64,000 bases of DNA from Oxalobacteraceae bacterium CAVE-383 (GTDB lineage: Bacteria > Pseudomonadota > Gammaproteobacteria > Burkholderiales > Burkholderiaceae_D). A program made the position numbers and the translations under genes. This document shows, in pieces, positions 8,567 to 17,369 of the stretch; position 1 is the first letter of the stretch; each line of letters opens with the position of its first letter. Below the pieces are notes generated by a model that saw only the letters and a program-made list of their open reading frames with translations, ran no database searches and was not told where the DNA came from. The DNA lies in assembly GCA_004134995.1 (NCBI GenBank), contig REGP01000002.1, positions 1-64,000 on the forward strand, written 5' to 3'.

Positions 8567-9396
8567 CCGCGCCATCCCCGCATGCGCGCCATCACGCTGA
8601 CGTATTTGAAGCGGGCGCGCGGCAGATCGAGACGGACCAGCGCCAGCACAATGCCGCAGCAAGTGCGCAGGCAGGCCGCCGGAAAGTACCAGAACGGATA
8701 ATCGTTCATCCGCATCACGCGGCCGATGCCGGCCTCGTATTTTTGCTGGCGGTTACGGGCGCCCTCATCGAAATCGACGGTCTTGACCGGATGATGCAAT
8801 ATCAGATCGTTCAGGAATTTCAGTTTGAAACCATGCTGCAGGCTGCGCAGCAGATAATCGGTTTCCTCCGATGCGCCCCAAGGCGTGCCGGCGCCGACCC
8901 CGAGCGAGGCATTGAACTGACCGACCGCATCGACTACCCGCCGCTGCAGGAAAATGCTGAACGAAATCGCGCCGCGCCAGATGTTATAGCGGTTCAACAG
9001 CATCGAGCGGCCCAGCCAGCGCCCTTCGCTGCGGCCGTCGCCGTCGGTGAAACGGCCGGTGACGCCGTCGATATCCGGATTGGCGCGCAGCACGCCGGCC
9101 ACCTTGGCCAGTAAGCCCGGCGGGTACCAGCAATCGTCGTCGGGAAAGGCAATCACATCGCCGCCGGCCAGCTTCAGCCCGACATTGCGCGCCCGCGACA
9201 GGCCCCGCGCCGAGCGCACATGCAGGAATTTGAATTTGTCCTGATAAACCTGCAGCAAAGGCGCCAGGCGCCCGTCATCGTTCTGATCGATCACGATCAA
9301 TTCGAAATTGCGGTAATCCTGCGCGTCCAGCGACGCCAGGAAGCGCGCCACTTCATCGGTCCGCCCCACTGTCGCCAATATCAGGGAAAATTTCAT
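8563..9396 (-). CDS. glycosyltransferase family 2
   Basis: A 277-residue GT-A fold transferase starting MKFSLILATVGRTDEVARFL. The nucleotide-sugar site is typical: VIDQNDD near residue 38, ARNVGLKLAGGDVIAFPDDDCWYPP near 85-105 (the DDD is the DxD-like metal site), and GASEETDYLLR further on (the ED pair of GT2 catalytic bases). A hydrophobic stretch near the C-terminus (YFPAACLRTCCGIVLALV) suggests membrane association. It is coupled to the wzx gene by a 4-bp overlap. It is likely to extend the EPS repeat unit; the sugar is unknown. Confidence 0.85.
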   Translation of the reverse strand: MKFSLILATVGRTDEVARFLASLDAQDYRNFELIVIDQNDDGRLAPLLQVYQDKFKFLHVRSARGLSRARNVGLKLAGGDVIAFPDDDCWYPPGLLAKVAGVLRANPDIDGVTGRFTDGDGRSEGRWLGRSMLLNRYNIWRGAISFSIFLQRRVVDAVGQFNASLGVGAGTPWGASEETDYLLRSLQHGFKLKFLNDLILHHPVKTVDFDEGARNRQQKYEAGIGRVMRMNDYPFWYFPAACLRTCCGIVLALVRLDLPRARFKYVSVMARMRGWRG

Positions 9397-9414
9397 GCTG
9401 TCTGTTCCTTTATG

Positions 9415-10503
9415 CTATTGAACGCCGGCCGCCGACGATGCGGTCGACAGCGGCGCCGGCCGGCCCATGCCGCTTTTCAAAATCGCCATCTGCGGTTTGT
9501 CGCCGCCGGCTTCCGGCTGGATGCTGAACGGATACGTGCCCAGCCACTTGCCGGCGGCCCAGTAAGTCCACCCGCCCCAGGCCGTGCGGTCGCCCGCGCC
9601 GTCGATTATCTCTTTCAAGACCTGCAGGCAGCGGTCGTTGGCCGCCACGCCGAATTCGCCTAGGAACAGACGCTGATTGCTGGCCTTCGCCCACTGCGTC
9701 ATGTCGGCCATGACTTTGCGCAGCCGCGCCGGATCGATGCACTCGGTCTGCGTTCCCGAAAAATTGCTGTCGCCATACTGATGCACCTCGATCAGGTAGT
9801 TATCGGCCGGATCGCGCACGGCGCGGAAGGCTTCGGCATTGGCGACGCCGCCGCGGTCCTTGCCTTGCCACGAATGCGCGCCGCTCCAGCCGCCGCCCGG
9901 CACCAGCACCAGATGCGACGCGGACTTGCCCTTGGCGTTTTCCTTCTTGCGCAGCGCGCTCAGCGTCTGCTGGGCAGTGGCGGCCCAGTCGGCGACCGTC
10001 ATGTGCGCCGGTTCATTCATCAGGCCGAAGGCGACATGCGCCCGATCCGGAAACGCCGCCAGCAGACGCAGCCACAAATCGACGAAGGCCTCGCGCGGCA
10101 CCTCGGGCGAGCCGATCGGCTGGCCACGGTACTGGCCAAAATTGTGCACGTCGAGAATCACGCAGGCATCCATTGCCGTGGCCGCGGCGACGGTATCGGC
10201 GATGCGCTTGACTTCACCCGCGTCGAGTTCGCCGGACAACTGCGGCTGCACCCGCTCCCACAGGAACGGCAGCCGAAAGGTATTCATGCCCAGCTCCCGG
10301 AAATGGCGCATGTCGGCCGGATCGGGATAGACGTAATCCTTGAATATCGTCCCGGGCAATTTTTCCGATGCGAACTCGGCGCCGGCCAGATTGACGCCGA
10401 CCAGCGGTTTGCCGTCCAGGCAGCCGGCCGCCGCCGGCGGACTGGAAAAACAGGCCAGCATCAGGAACAGCAGCGCGCCTGAAACAAAAGAAATCCGATT
10501 CAT
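9415..10503 (-). CDS. secreted glycoside hydrolase family 5
   Basis: A 362-residue protein with a Sec signal peptide (MNRISFVSGALLFLMLACFS, cleavage near residue 26) and a TIM-barrel GH5 (cellulase-like) domain. The acid/base Glu is in FGLMNEP (E164), the nucleophile Glu in FLGEFG (E283), and HQYGD (H241, Y243) is the usual substrate-binding strand. It sits inside the EPS operon between glycosyltransferase genes. Such periplasmic hydrolases trim chains, aid polymer release or clear mislocalised polymer. The substrate is probably the EPS itself, which is an inference from position. Confidence 0.85.
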   Translation of the reverse strand: MNRISFVSGALLFLMLACFSSPPAAAGCLDGKPLVGVNLAGAEFASEKLPGTIFKDYVYPDPADMRHFRELGMNTFRLPFLWERVQPQLSGELDAGEVKRIADTVAAATAMDACVILDVHNFGQYRGQPIGSPEVPREAFVDLWLRLLAAFPDRAHVAFGLMNEPAHMTVADWAATAQQTLSALRKKENAKGKSASHLVLVPGGGWSGAHSWQGKDRGGVANAEAFRAVRDPADNYLIEVHQYGDSNFSGTQTECIDPARLRKVMADMTQWAKASNQRLFLGEFGVAANDRCLQVLKEIIDGAGDRTAWGGWTYWAAGKWLGTYPFSIQPEAGGDKPQMAILKSGMGRPAPLSTASSAAGVQ

Positions 10504-10515
10504 GAAGGTTGCCTC

Positions 10516-11661
10516 CTATTTTTGCGCCGGCGCCGGACGATAAGCAGGAATGGCCCATGCCGCCTTGCGTTTGAGCAGATGGCCGGCAGCCTTGATCAGG
10601 CGTGCGCCAGGCCGTTCGACCAGCCGGTAATTGAGCCACGACAAGCCCAGCACCGAGGCGATGAACGGCGCCAGCAACGCCAGCGGCAGCGGCTGCGCCA
10701 GATACTTGTGGAAGAAATAGATCACCGGCATGTGCAGCAGGTAAATCGAAAAGCTGCATTCACCGCACAACACCATCGGCCGGTTCGCGAACACAGCGTT
10801 GCCCAAGGCCGACGGAAAGGAAAAAACGAACACCAGGAAAGCGGCGAACAGCGCCAACAGCAGGCTGCTGTAAAACGCTTTGTCGTTCGCGAACGGCAAG
10901 ACCGCCGCGCCGTGTCCGCCCAGGATCAGGACCACGCCCGCGGCCATCGCCAGGATCAGCACGCCGTGCAGCGCATTGAAATTGAGCAGGCGCGCATGGC
11001 CGCCTGCATTGGCATTGGCCGCGCCGACTTTCGAACGCAGCACGCCGGCGATCGCGCCGAACAGGAAATAATGCAGTTTGGAACCGACGAACGTTCCCGG
11101 AAAGACGTCGCGATAACCCATTAGTATCAGGCCGCCGAAGGCCAGCAATGCCAAGCCAGCCAGCCCGGCGGCATCGGGGCGCCGCAGGTAACGGTTGCCG
11201 ACCGCCCACAGCAATACGAACAGAAAATAGAACTCCACTTCCGGCGTGATGCTCCAGAACACCGAAACATTGCCTGAAAACAGGATGTGGCGCAGGAGAT
11301 TCTTGCCGGTGATCGCGTAGACGAAATTCGGATCGAATGCGGCGCAGACAATCAGAGACAACAGCAGGATGAACAGGTATGCCGGCGCAATCCGCGAGAA
11401 GCGATGTATCGCGTATTCGGTCACGCCGAGCGCCGTGAAGTCGCGGCCGAGATACAGATACGCCATCAGAAAGCCGCTCAGCGCAAAAAATACGGTCACA
11501 CCGATTTCGCCCGAAAAACGATTCACCAGCGGCAGCGAAAACCAGTCCACCGAATGGCCGTACACCACCAGCAGCGCCGCCAGCCCGCGCAGTCCGGTGA
11601 TGGCGTCGATTCTGTCGCTGCCGCCCGCGGCCTTGGTATCGGACATGATAGGCGCCTGCAT
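10516..11661 (-). CDS. acyltransferase family 3 (OafA/ExoZ-like)
   Basis: A polytopic membrane protein of 381 residues. The N-terminal motif RIDAITGLRGLAALLVVYGHS is the hallmark of OafA/ExoZ acyltransferases, with the conserved Arg in GLRG and His in GHS. VTVFFALSGFLM follows, as does the later CGECSFSIYLLHMPV typical of helix 10. It is predicted to O-acetylate the EPS or a lipid-linked intermediate. It directly abuts the upstream glycosyltransferase stop codon. An alternative start at 11646 (MSDTKAAGG) would lose five residues. This is the second acyltransferase of the locus. Confidence 0.85.
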   Translation of the reverse strand: MQAPIMSDTKAAGGSDRIDAITGLRGLAALLVVYGHSVDWFSLPLVNRFSGEIGVTVFFALSGFLMAYLYLGRDFTALGVTEYAIHRFSRIAPAYLFILLLSLIVCAAFDPNFVYAITGKNLLRHILFSGNVSVFWSITPEVEFYFLFVLLWAVGNRYLRRPDAAGLAGLALLAFGGLILMGYRDVFPGTFVGSKLHYFLFGAIAGVLRSKVGAANANAGGHARLLNFNALHGVLILAMAAGVVLILGGHGAAVLPFANDKAFYSSLLLALFAAFLVFVFSFPSALGNAVFANRPMVLCGECSFSIYLLHMPVIYFFHKYLAQPLPLALLAPFIASVLGLSWLNYRLVERPGARLIKAAGHLLKRKAAWAIPAYRPAPAQK

Positions 11662-12822
11662 TTATTGCGCGGAACCGGCCGCGCGGGGCGAAGCCAGCGT
11701 CCGGTACACGTCCGCGTAGCGATTGGCGATGTGGCGCCAGTTGTAGCGGTCGGCGAATTGCCGCGCCTGTGCGCGCCGCTGCGCATAAACGGCCTGGCCG
11801 GATTGCGCGGCATGCAGGGCGAGCAGGCGCTCGACATTGCCCTCGGCATCGGCCTCGCCCAGCAGCTGCCCGAAACCGGATTGTTCGATCAGATTGCGGA
11901 ACGGCGGAATGTTGCTCAACAGCGGCGTCAGGCCGGCGCTCATCGCTTCGATCGGCGCGATGCCGAATCCTTCATGGCGCGACAGGCAGATGAAATAGCT
12001 AGCCTGGCCGATCAGCATGGCCAGTTCCTGGTCGGACGGATTCGGCACGATCTGCACCGCGTCCTGCAATTGCCGCTGCCGCGCCCAGGCGTGGAACTCG
12101 ACGGCGCTGTGATCGTATTCGCGGCCGGCGATGATCAGTTTCCAGCCCGGCTCGCGCGCATGCAGCCGCTCGAACAACTCCAATGTTTCCAGCAAACCCT
12201 TGTTGACCGACCAGCGGCCGAAATAGATCAGCGTGCGCACCGGCGCCGGCGACGACAGATCGCTGTATTTCTCCACATTGACGCCGTTCTCGATGACTTC
12301 CAGCCGGGGCGCGCCCACGATCCCGCGGAAGATCGCACCGTCGTTTTCGCTGGTGGCGATAATCTTGTCGTAGGCCAGGCATGAAGCGCGCGTGACCGTA
12401 TTGAAATAGACCTTCTTGAGCCGCGATGCGAAGGCGGTATGGAAAAATCCGCCATGCGTCGACGCCACCAGCGGCCGCCTGTGCAGCGCCTTGGTCAGGG
12501 CCAGGTAATCGAAAAAGAAATCGACCCCGTGCACATGGATCACGTCCGCGTCGCCGATGTACTGCAATACCTGCGGGCACAGCGGATAGCGGCTGGTGCC
12601 GTGGAACGGCAGGCGCACCACGCCGACGCCGTTGACCACCGCTTCCGGCGCCAGGTATTCGCTGGAATTCCTGAACAGGCGATTGAGCGTGACGATGCGC
12701 GGAAGCTGGCCGTGATGTTCGCGCTGCTGCCGGGCGATGTTCTGGACCACGTCCTCCATGCCGCCCATGGAGGGCGCGTATTGACGCACAATATGCACGA
12801 CGCGCACGACTTTAGCGGACAT
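11662..12822 (-). CDS. glycosyltransferase family 4
   Basis: A 386-residue GT-B fold transferase. The N-terminal half starts with HIVRQYAPSMGGMEDVVQNIA, the acceptor-side glycine loop of GT4 enzymes. The C-terminal half has VRTLIYFGRWSVNKGL (nucleotide-sugar phosphate loop) and SRHEGFGIAPIEAMSAGL, the E-x7-E motif of GT4. It overlaps the polymerase gene upstream by 11 bp and abuts the acyltransferase gene downstream, consistent with one EPS operon. Donor sugar is unknown; mannose is plausible given manC/manB. Confidence 0.88.
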   Translation of the reverse strand: MSAKVVRVVHIVRQYAPSMGGMEDVVQNIARQQREHHGQLPRIVTLNRLFRNSSEYLAPEAVVNGVGVVRLPFHGTSRYPLCPQVLQYIGDADVIHVHGVDFFFDYLALTKALHRRPLVASTHGGFFHTAFASRLKKVYFNTVTRASCLAYDKIIATSENDGAIFRGIVGAPRLEVIENGVNVEKYSDLSSPAPVRTLIYFGRWSVNKGLLETLELFERLHAREPGWKLIIAGREYDHSAVEFHAWARQRQLQDAVQIVPNPSDQELAMLIGQASYFICLSRHEGFGIAPIEAMSAGLTPLLSNIPPFRNLIEQSGFGQLLGEADAEGNVERLLALHAAQSGQAVYAQRRAQARQFADRYNWRHIANRYADVYRTLASPRAAGSAQ

Positions 12823-14095
12823 TTGGCATTTCCTTTTTCGTTTCGGCCGGCTCTGCGAGGCCGGCGGGACGGCCGGCGAAGCAGCCGACCAGGAACCACA
12901 GGATGCCCGCGGTTTTGAGGGCGAACAGCGAGGTGCCGCTGACGCACAGGATCAATGACATGTAGAGCGTGGTGAAGGCGCGGAAACGGTCGCCGCGCTC
13001 ATCTTCCATCCTGACCATCCAGAACGCGCACCACAGGAAAATGCAGAGCAGGGCGCCCCAGCGCGTGAGCAGTGTCGGGTAGCCCATGTCTCCGTAGGCG
13101 GTGTTGAAACCGTCCAGGCCGAAGATCATGCCTACATTCATATCCAGCAGCGTGACGCCGCTGACGTACAGCCGTCCGACCACATTGTCGCCATAGCCGC
13201 CGGTATAGAACGTGCCGATCGACAGCAGCAGCGCCACCGCGCCCAGCGGCAGCCCGATCATCCAGGCGTGCCTGTGCCACGGCAGCAGGCGCAGTACCGC
13301 CAGCAGCGACAGCGTGATCATGCCGTAGCGTGAATCGGCCAGTGCGATCATCACCAGCGCCGCGATCAGGAAGAATGCCATTTCCCGGATTTCCGTGCGG
13401 CGCTTGGCCAGTCCCCAGGCGGCGATAATCACCGCGAAGTTGCCCAGCGATACCGGCTCCAGGAATACCGAGGAAACCCGATGATTGCCCAGCAGCGACG
13501 GCAGGATGGTGCGGCCGATGCCTTCCGGCCGCGTGCCGTTGAGTCCCAGCACGCTGTCCTTGGCCCAGTGCGAGCTGGCCTGCAGGCTGCCCTGGCTGAC
13601 GTAATACGAAAAGATATTGAAGACGCGTGAAAATGCGTCCAGCGCCAGCAGCTCGAAAAAGCCGAACGCCAGCACCACCAGCACCGCCACCTTGAGCACG
13701 CGGTCGGCGTATTTGACATCGCCGATCTGGCGCCCGATGCCGTAGAACAGGATCGGAATCAGCACGTCGCGAAAACCTTTCGGATCGAGCTGGTTGCGCA
13801 AGATCGCCAGCAACAGCAGATACGCCACCGTCAGCGCCGCCAACGCGATGAATTCCAGCCGCAGATGCCGCACCAGCACCGCGAAGCAAGCGAGATAAAT
13901 GCATAATTCGGCCAGCGCGACGCCGCTCATCGAAATCGAATGCACATTGGTATGCACCGCGCACAGCAGCGCCTGGTACATCAGCGCGGCAATCAGGATC
14001 CAGAACACCAGCTTCTTGCCGGACACCATCGCCAGTTGCGACTGGCGCGGCGCTGTGAAGCCGAGGAAATCCGAAATGTTTGCCAGATAAGCCAT
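12812..14095 (-). CDS. Wzy-like polysaccharide polymerase (integral membrane)
   Basis: A 427-residue protein with about 11-12 hydrophobic helices. A long non-membrane loop around residues 165-210 (QGSLQASSHWAKDSVLGLNG and RVSSVFLEPVSLGNF) and a second loop near 290-330 (TGGYGDNVVGRLYVSG) resemble the periplasmic loops of O-antigen/EPS polymerases. Between the BY-kinase and glycosyltransferase genes, this is the expected slot for the Wzy polymerase. Wzy proteins have little sequence conservation, so the call depends on topology and position. Confidence 0.7.
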   Translation of the reverse strand: MAYLANISDFLGFTAPRQSQLAMVSGKKLVFWILIAALMYQALLCAVHTNVHSISMSGVALAELCIYLACFAVLVRHLRLEFIALAALTVAYLLLLAILRNQLDPKGFRDVLIPILFYGIGRQIGDVKYADRVLKVAVLVVLAFGFFELLALDAFSRVFNIFSYYVSQGSLQASSHWAKDSVLGLNGTRPEGIGRTILPSLLGNHRVSSVFLEPVSLGNFAVIIAAWGLAKRRTEIREMAFFLIAALVMIALADSRYGMITLSLLAVLRLLPWHRHAWMIGLPLGAVALLLSIGTFYTGGYGDNVVGRLYVSGVTLLDMNVGMIFGLDGFNTAYGDMGYPTLLTRWGALLCIFLWCAFWMVRMEDERGDRFRAFTTLYMSLILCVSGTSLFALKTAGILWFLVGCFAGRPAGLAEPAETKKEMPNVR

Positions 14096-14112
14096 AGGTT
14101 CGATTCACCTGC

Positions 14113-14988
14113 TCAAAAGCTGACCAGAACCGTGCCGACCACTTCCGCCCCGATACGGCGCACCTGTTCGCCGAAAGCGACCAGATCGGCCGTGCGCGTG
14201 TGATCTTTGCGCACCACCAGCAATACGCCGCCGGCGCGCGCGGCAATCGTCAATGCATCGGCCGCGCTGGAGACGGCGGGCGAGTCGTACAAAATGACAT
14301 CGAAACATTCGCGCAGCGTTTCGTTCATGACGCCAAAGCCGGAACGATTGATCAATTCCTGCGGATTGGGCACGGGCGAGCCGGCCGGCAGCACCGACAG
14401 ATCGACAAATGCCTCGACCATCGCCAGCGATTCCATGCCGGCGCGTCCGGCCAGCACCTCGGCCAGTCCGCGTTCGCGGTCCACATTGAAAATGTGATGC
14501 TGGCGCGGCGTGCGCAGATTGGCGTCGACCAGCAAAGTCTGCTCGCCCAATTGCGAAAACACCACCGCCAGGTTGGCCGCCAGCAGGCTGGTGCCGTCGC
14601 CCGGATTGACGCCGGCGATGGCCAGGGTCTTGTGGCCGGTGCTGAACCAGCGCAGCATCAATTGGCTGCGCACGCTGCGCAAGGCCTCGACCTCCGCGGT
14701 AAATGGTTCGTACGCCGCGATCAGCGAGCTCGGGTAATTGCCCTCGCCCTGTTGCAGATACGGATAGTCGAACTGGCGCGACAGCACTTGCTGGATATCG
14801 GATTCATCGGCCAGCCCCAGGCGTTTGGCGGCCTCGCCGAAGCGCAGCCCGGTTTCCTTTTGCAGACGGCGGATGCTGTCGACCTGTTCCGGCGTCAGCT
14901 TGCCCTGTTCGATCAACAGCCTGCCGATATTCGCGTCCTTTCTGGAGGCCGCGGCGGGCCCGACTATGGAACTTACCGTGTTGTTCAT
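14113..14988 (-). CDS. epsG: EpsG-like tyrosine-kinase-type ATPase of EPS chain-length control
   Basis: A 291-residue BY-kinase/CpsD-like ATPase. Residues about 19-75 form an MshEN/GspE-N-like domain (IGRLLIEQGKLTPEQVDSIRRL). The P-loop is GVNPGDGTS (126-134), where the usual Walker A Lys is Thr133. Walker A' is LLVDANLRTP (152-161) and Walker B is DVILYDSP. No tyrosine cluster is present at the C-terminus (VVGTVLVSF). The start at 14988 has AGAGG about 9 bp upstream and is better than 15030. It follows epsF (Wzz-like), the normal partner. The missing Lys suggests weak or absent ATP hydrolysis, or a subfamily variant. Confidence 0.8.
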   Translation of the reverse strand: MNNTVSSIVGPAAASRKDANIGRLLIEQGKLTPEQVDSIRRLQKETGLRFGEAAKRLGLADESDIQQVLSRQFDYPYLQQGEGNYPSSLIAAYEPFTAEVEALRSVRSQLMLRWFSTGHKTLAIAGVNPGDGTSLLAANLAVVFSQLGEQTLLVDANLRTPRQHHIFNVDRERGLAEVLAGRAGMESLAMVEAFVDLSVLPAGSPVPNPQELINRSGFGVMNETLRECFDVILYDSPAVSSAADALTIAARAGGVLLVVRKDHTRTADLVAFGEQVRRIGAEVVGTVLVSF

Positions 14989-15045
14989 GATGGCAGCCTC
15001 TTCTTTCACATTACAGATGTCGGAATGCAACGGCGTCCCGACGGA

Positions 15046-16449
15046 TCAGCGCGGCAATGCCGGCTTGGGAAATGCCGGCAGCTTGCGCCGCCGCGGCGCC
15101 GGCTTGTTCCATGCGATGACGCCCAGCATCGGCGCGCCCAGGGCGTTGCTCAGATCGGCAACCGAACGTATGCGCCGGTTCGCCAGTTCCGCCAGCACCG
15201 CAAGCGCCAGGCCCAGCATGCAGCCCAGCAGTATCGCCAGCGCCAGGTTGAGCCGTACGTTCGGGCTGGCCGGCATGCGCGGCGGCACCGCCGGCGTCAA
15301 CAGCGACACATCCGATTGATTCGAGTGCCCTTCCAGCTCGGTCTGGGTCAGGCGCGCGGCGGCGGCGTCATAGGCTTTCTGGGCGCTTTCGACATCCTTG
15401 ACCAGCACCGACATTTCGGTGCGCGCCCGGTTCAGCTGCAGCACGCGCGCGGTCTGCGCCGTTACCGCGGCGCGCACTTCCGCTTCGCGCTGGCGCAAAA
15501 TGCGGCCGTTATTGGCGGCGCCGTTATTGGTCGAGGCGATATTGCTGTTGACCTGCGCGCGCAGCTTGTCGACTTCCGCTTGGGCCGCCTGATATTGCGG
15601 ATGATTCGGCGCCAGCGTCTGGCTCAGCAGCGCCAGCCGGCCTTCGGCGGCCGCCAGCGAGGACTTCAGGTTCTGGATCAGCTGGTTGGAAATGACGTCC
15701 GGCGAATCGCGGCCGCCGCTGCCCATGGCCTGGCGGCCGCGCGAAGACGCTTCGATCGCCGCGCCCTGCGCCTGCACCAGTTGGCTCGACAGATCGTTCA
15801 ACCGCGCCGTTTCGACATCCAGGTGATCGTCGGTGCTGACCAGGCCGTGATCCTGCTGGTACCGCGACAATCTGTTTTCCGCCGCGCCCAGATCCTCGCG
15901 CAGCACCTTCATCTGCCCGGTGAAATATTTGGCGGCCTGTTGCAGCGGCTCGACCTTGATCTGCAAATTCAACTGCTGGTAGGCATTGGCGAAGCCGTTG
16001 GCGACCGTGGCCGCAAATACCGGATCCGGGCTGCTGGCGCTGAGATCGATCACGCTGCTTTCCTTGGCCGGCGCCACCGTTACCATTTTCAGCAGCAAGT
16101 CGGCCAGCCATTCGCGGATATCGCCGGCGCCGCCGGTGGCCGCGGCGAAGCGCTGGCGAAATGCCGGATTGTCGGCCAGGCCCAGGTTGTCGACTGTTTT
16201 CAGAGCCACCCGGCGGCTGGCCAGGATATCCATCTGGGTCGCCATATAGCCGGCCACCAGCTGCGCCGGCAGGATCGCCCCGGACACCGGATCGGTGCCC
16301 TTGTAGTTGAGCAGCAACGTGGTCGACGCCCGGTAGATTTTCGGCATCATCAGGCTCGCCGCGGCGGTGGCGGCAACGCATATCAGCAGCGTCACCAGGA
16401 TGATGCGGAAGCGCGCGCGCAAGATGGTCAATAATTGGGGGACTGTCAT
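15046..16449 (-). CDS. epsF: EpsF-like polysaccharide co-polymerase (Wzz family)
   Basis: A 467-residue chain-length determinant protein. TM1 lies at about 11-32 (FRIILVTLLICVAATAAASLMM), followed by KIYRASTTLLLNY, a long periplasmic coiled-coil region (about 170-390 with repeated Gln/Glu/Leu heptads), a Pro-rich VPPRMPASPNVRLN motif and TM2 (about 405-425). The cytoplasmic tail is short, since the kinase is a separate gene (epsG), as in betaproteobacterial Eps loci. GAGGAG lies 6 bp upstream of the start. It controls polymer length with Wzy and bridges to the EpsE exporter. Confidence 0.85.
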   Translation of the reverse strand: MTVPQLLTILRARFRIILVTLLICVAATAAASLMMPKIYRASTTLLLNYKGTDPVSGAILPAQLVAGYMATQMDILASRRVALKTVDNLGLADNPAFRQRFAAATGGAGDIREWLADLLLKMVTVAPAKESSVIDLSASSPDPVFAATVANGFANAYQQLNLQIKVEPLQQAAKYFTGQMKVLREDLGAAENRLSRYQQDHGLVSTDDHLDVETARLNDLSSQLVQAQGAAIEASSRGRQAMGSGGRDSPDVISNQLIQNLKSSLAAAEGRLALLSQTLAPNHPQYQAAQAEVDKLRAQVNSNIASTNNGAANNGRILRQREAEVRAAVTAQTARVLQLNRARTEMSVLVKDVESAQKAYDAAAARLTQTELEGHSNQSDVSLLTPAVPPRMPASPNVRLNLALAILLGCMLGLALAVLAELANRRIRSVADLSNALGAPMLGVIAWNKPAPRRRKLPAFPKPALPR

Positions 16450-16473
16450 GGGGGACTCCTCATGCCGGACGCA

Positions 16474-17310
16474 TTAGAAGAAACTCTCTTTCACATACAC
16501 CACGTCGTCCGGCTTGAGCACGGTGTCGCCCTTGACGTCGATCATGACCTGCTTGCCGTCGGCGTCGCGGCGCTTGACGCGCAAGCCGCGCTCGGTGCCG
16601 CGCGGGGTCAGGCCGCCGCCGACCGACAAGGCCTGCACCACGGTCATGTTGCGTTCCAGCCGGAAGGCGCCGGGGTGCTGCACTTCGCCATAAATATAGA
16701 ACTTCGGCGCACGCTCCACGTAGATCATGTCGCCGTTCACCAGATCCAGATTGCCGCTCATGTCGGCCGAGCGCACCATCTCGCCCAGGTTGACGGTCTG
16801 CTTGGTGGTCTTGCCGTCGCGGATCCGCACCACGGTCGCGATATCGCCGCCTTCCGGCCCGACCCCGCCTGCCATCGCCAGCATGTCGGTCACGCTGCGC
16901 TTGCCGTCAACCGGGTAGCGGCCCGGCTTCACCACTTCGCCGAGCACCGATACCTGCTGGCTCTGCAGATCGGTCACGCTGATGTTGACTTCGGCTTTCT
17001 TCAGGAAACCGCCGCCGGTGAGCATGCCGGAGATTTTTTTCTCGGCATCCGCCGTCGACAAACCCGCCAGCTTGACCGGCCCGAGCAGCGGAAAGGTGAT
17101 ATTGCCGTCTTCGCTGATCTTGGTTTCCAGGCTCAGGTCGGGATTGCCGAACACCGAAATCTTCAGCGCATCGCCGGGCCCGAGCGGCGTGTCGGCCGCG
17201 CCCGCCGGCGCCGCGAACACACCGAGCAGCACGGCCAGCGCCGCCGTCAGCATCGTGCCGCGGATCGACCGCAGCGCCTTCCAGATTATTGCGTCCATTC
17301 TTCTCGTCAT
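16474..17310 (-). CDS. epsE: EpsE-like polysaccharide export protein (Wza family)
   Basis: A 278-residue protein with an N-terminal signal peptide (TMLTAALAVLLGVFAAPAGAAD). The polysaccharide-export domain starts LGPGDALKISVFGNPDLSLETKISEDGNITFPLLG, followed by two SLBB domains (VLGEVVKPGRYPV and IYGEVQHPGAFRLE). It ends KPDDVVYVKESFF. No lipobox Cys is seen after the signal, unlike E. coli Wza. AGGA sits 8 bp upstream of the start. It forms the periplasmic/outer-membrane export conduit with EpsF and probably EpsL. Confidence 0.88.
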   Translation of the reverse strand: MTRRMDAIIWKALRSIRGTMLTAALAVLLGVFAAPAGAADTPLGPGDALKISVFGNPDLSLETKISEDGNITFPLLGPVKLAGLSTADAEKKISGMLTGGGFLKKAEVNISVTDLQSQQVSVLGEVVKPGRYPVDGKRSVTDMLAMAGGVGPEGGDIATVVRIRDGKTTKQTVNLGEMVRSADMSGNLDLVNGDMIYVERAPKFYIYGEVQHPGAFRLERNMTVVQALSVGGGLTPRGTERGLRVKRRDADGKQVMIDVKGDTVLKPDDVVYVKESFF

Positions 17311-17369
17311 GATCTTCGTCCTGTGAAGTTATTGTTCTTGGCGCCCGCAAGCGCATGCCGGGGCGCCTG

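Noticed and set aside
6473-8701. 742-codon plus-strand frame opposite wecG and wzx
   Set aside because: Antisense shadow; the minus strand encodes recognisable WecG and flippase proteins.
14200-16434. 744-codon plus-strand frame across epsG-epsF
   Set aside because: Antisense shadow of two well supported EPS genes; Arg/Gln/His-rich product without motifs.
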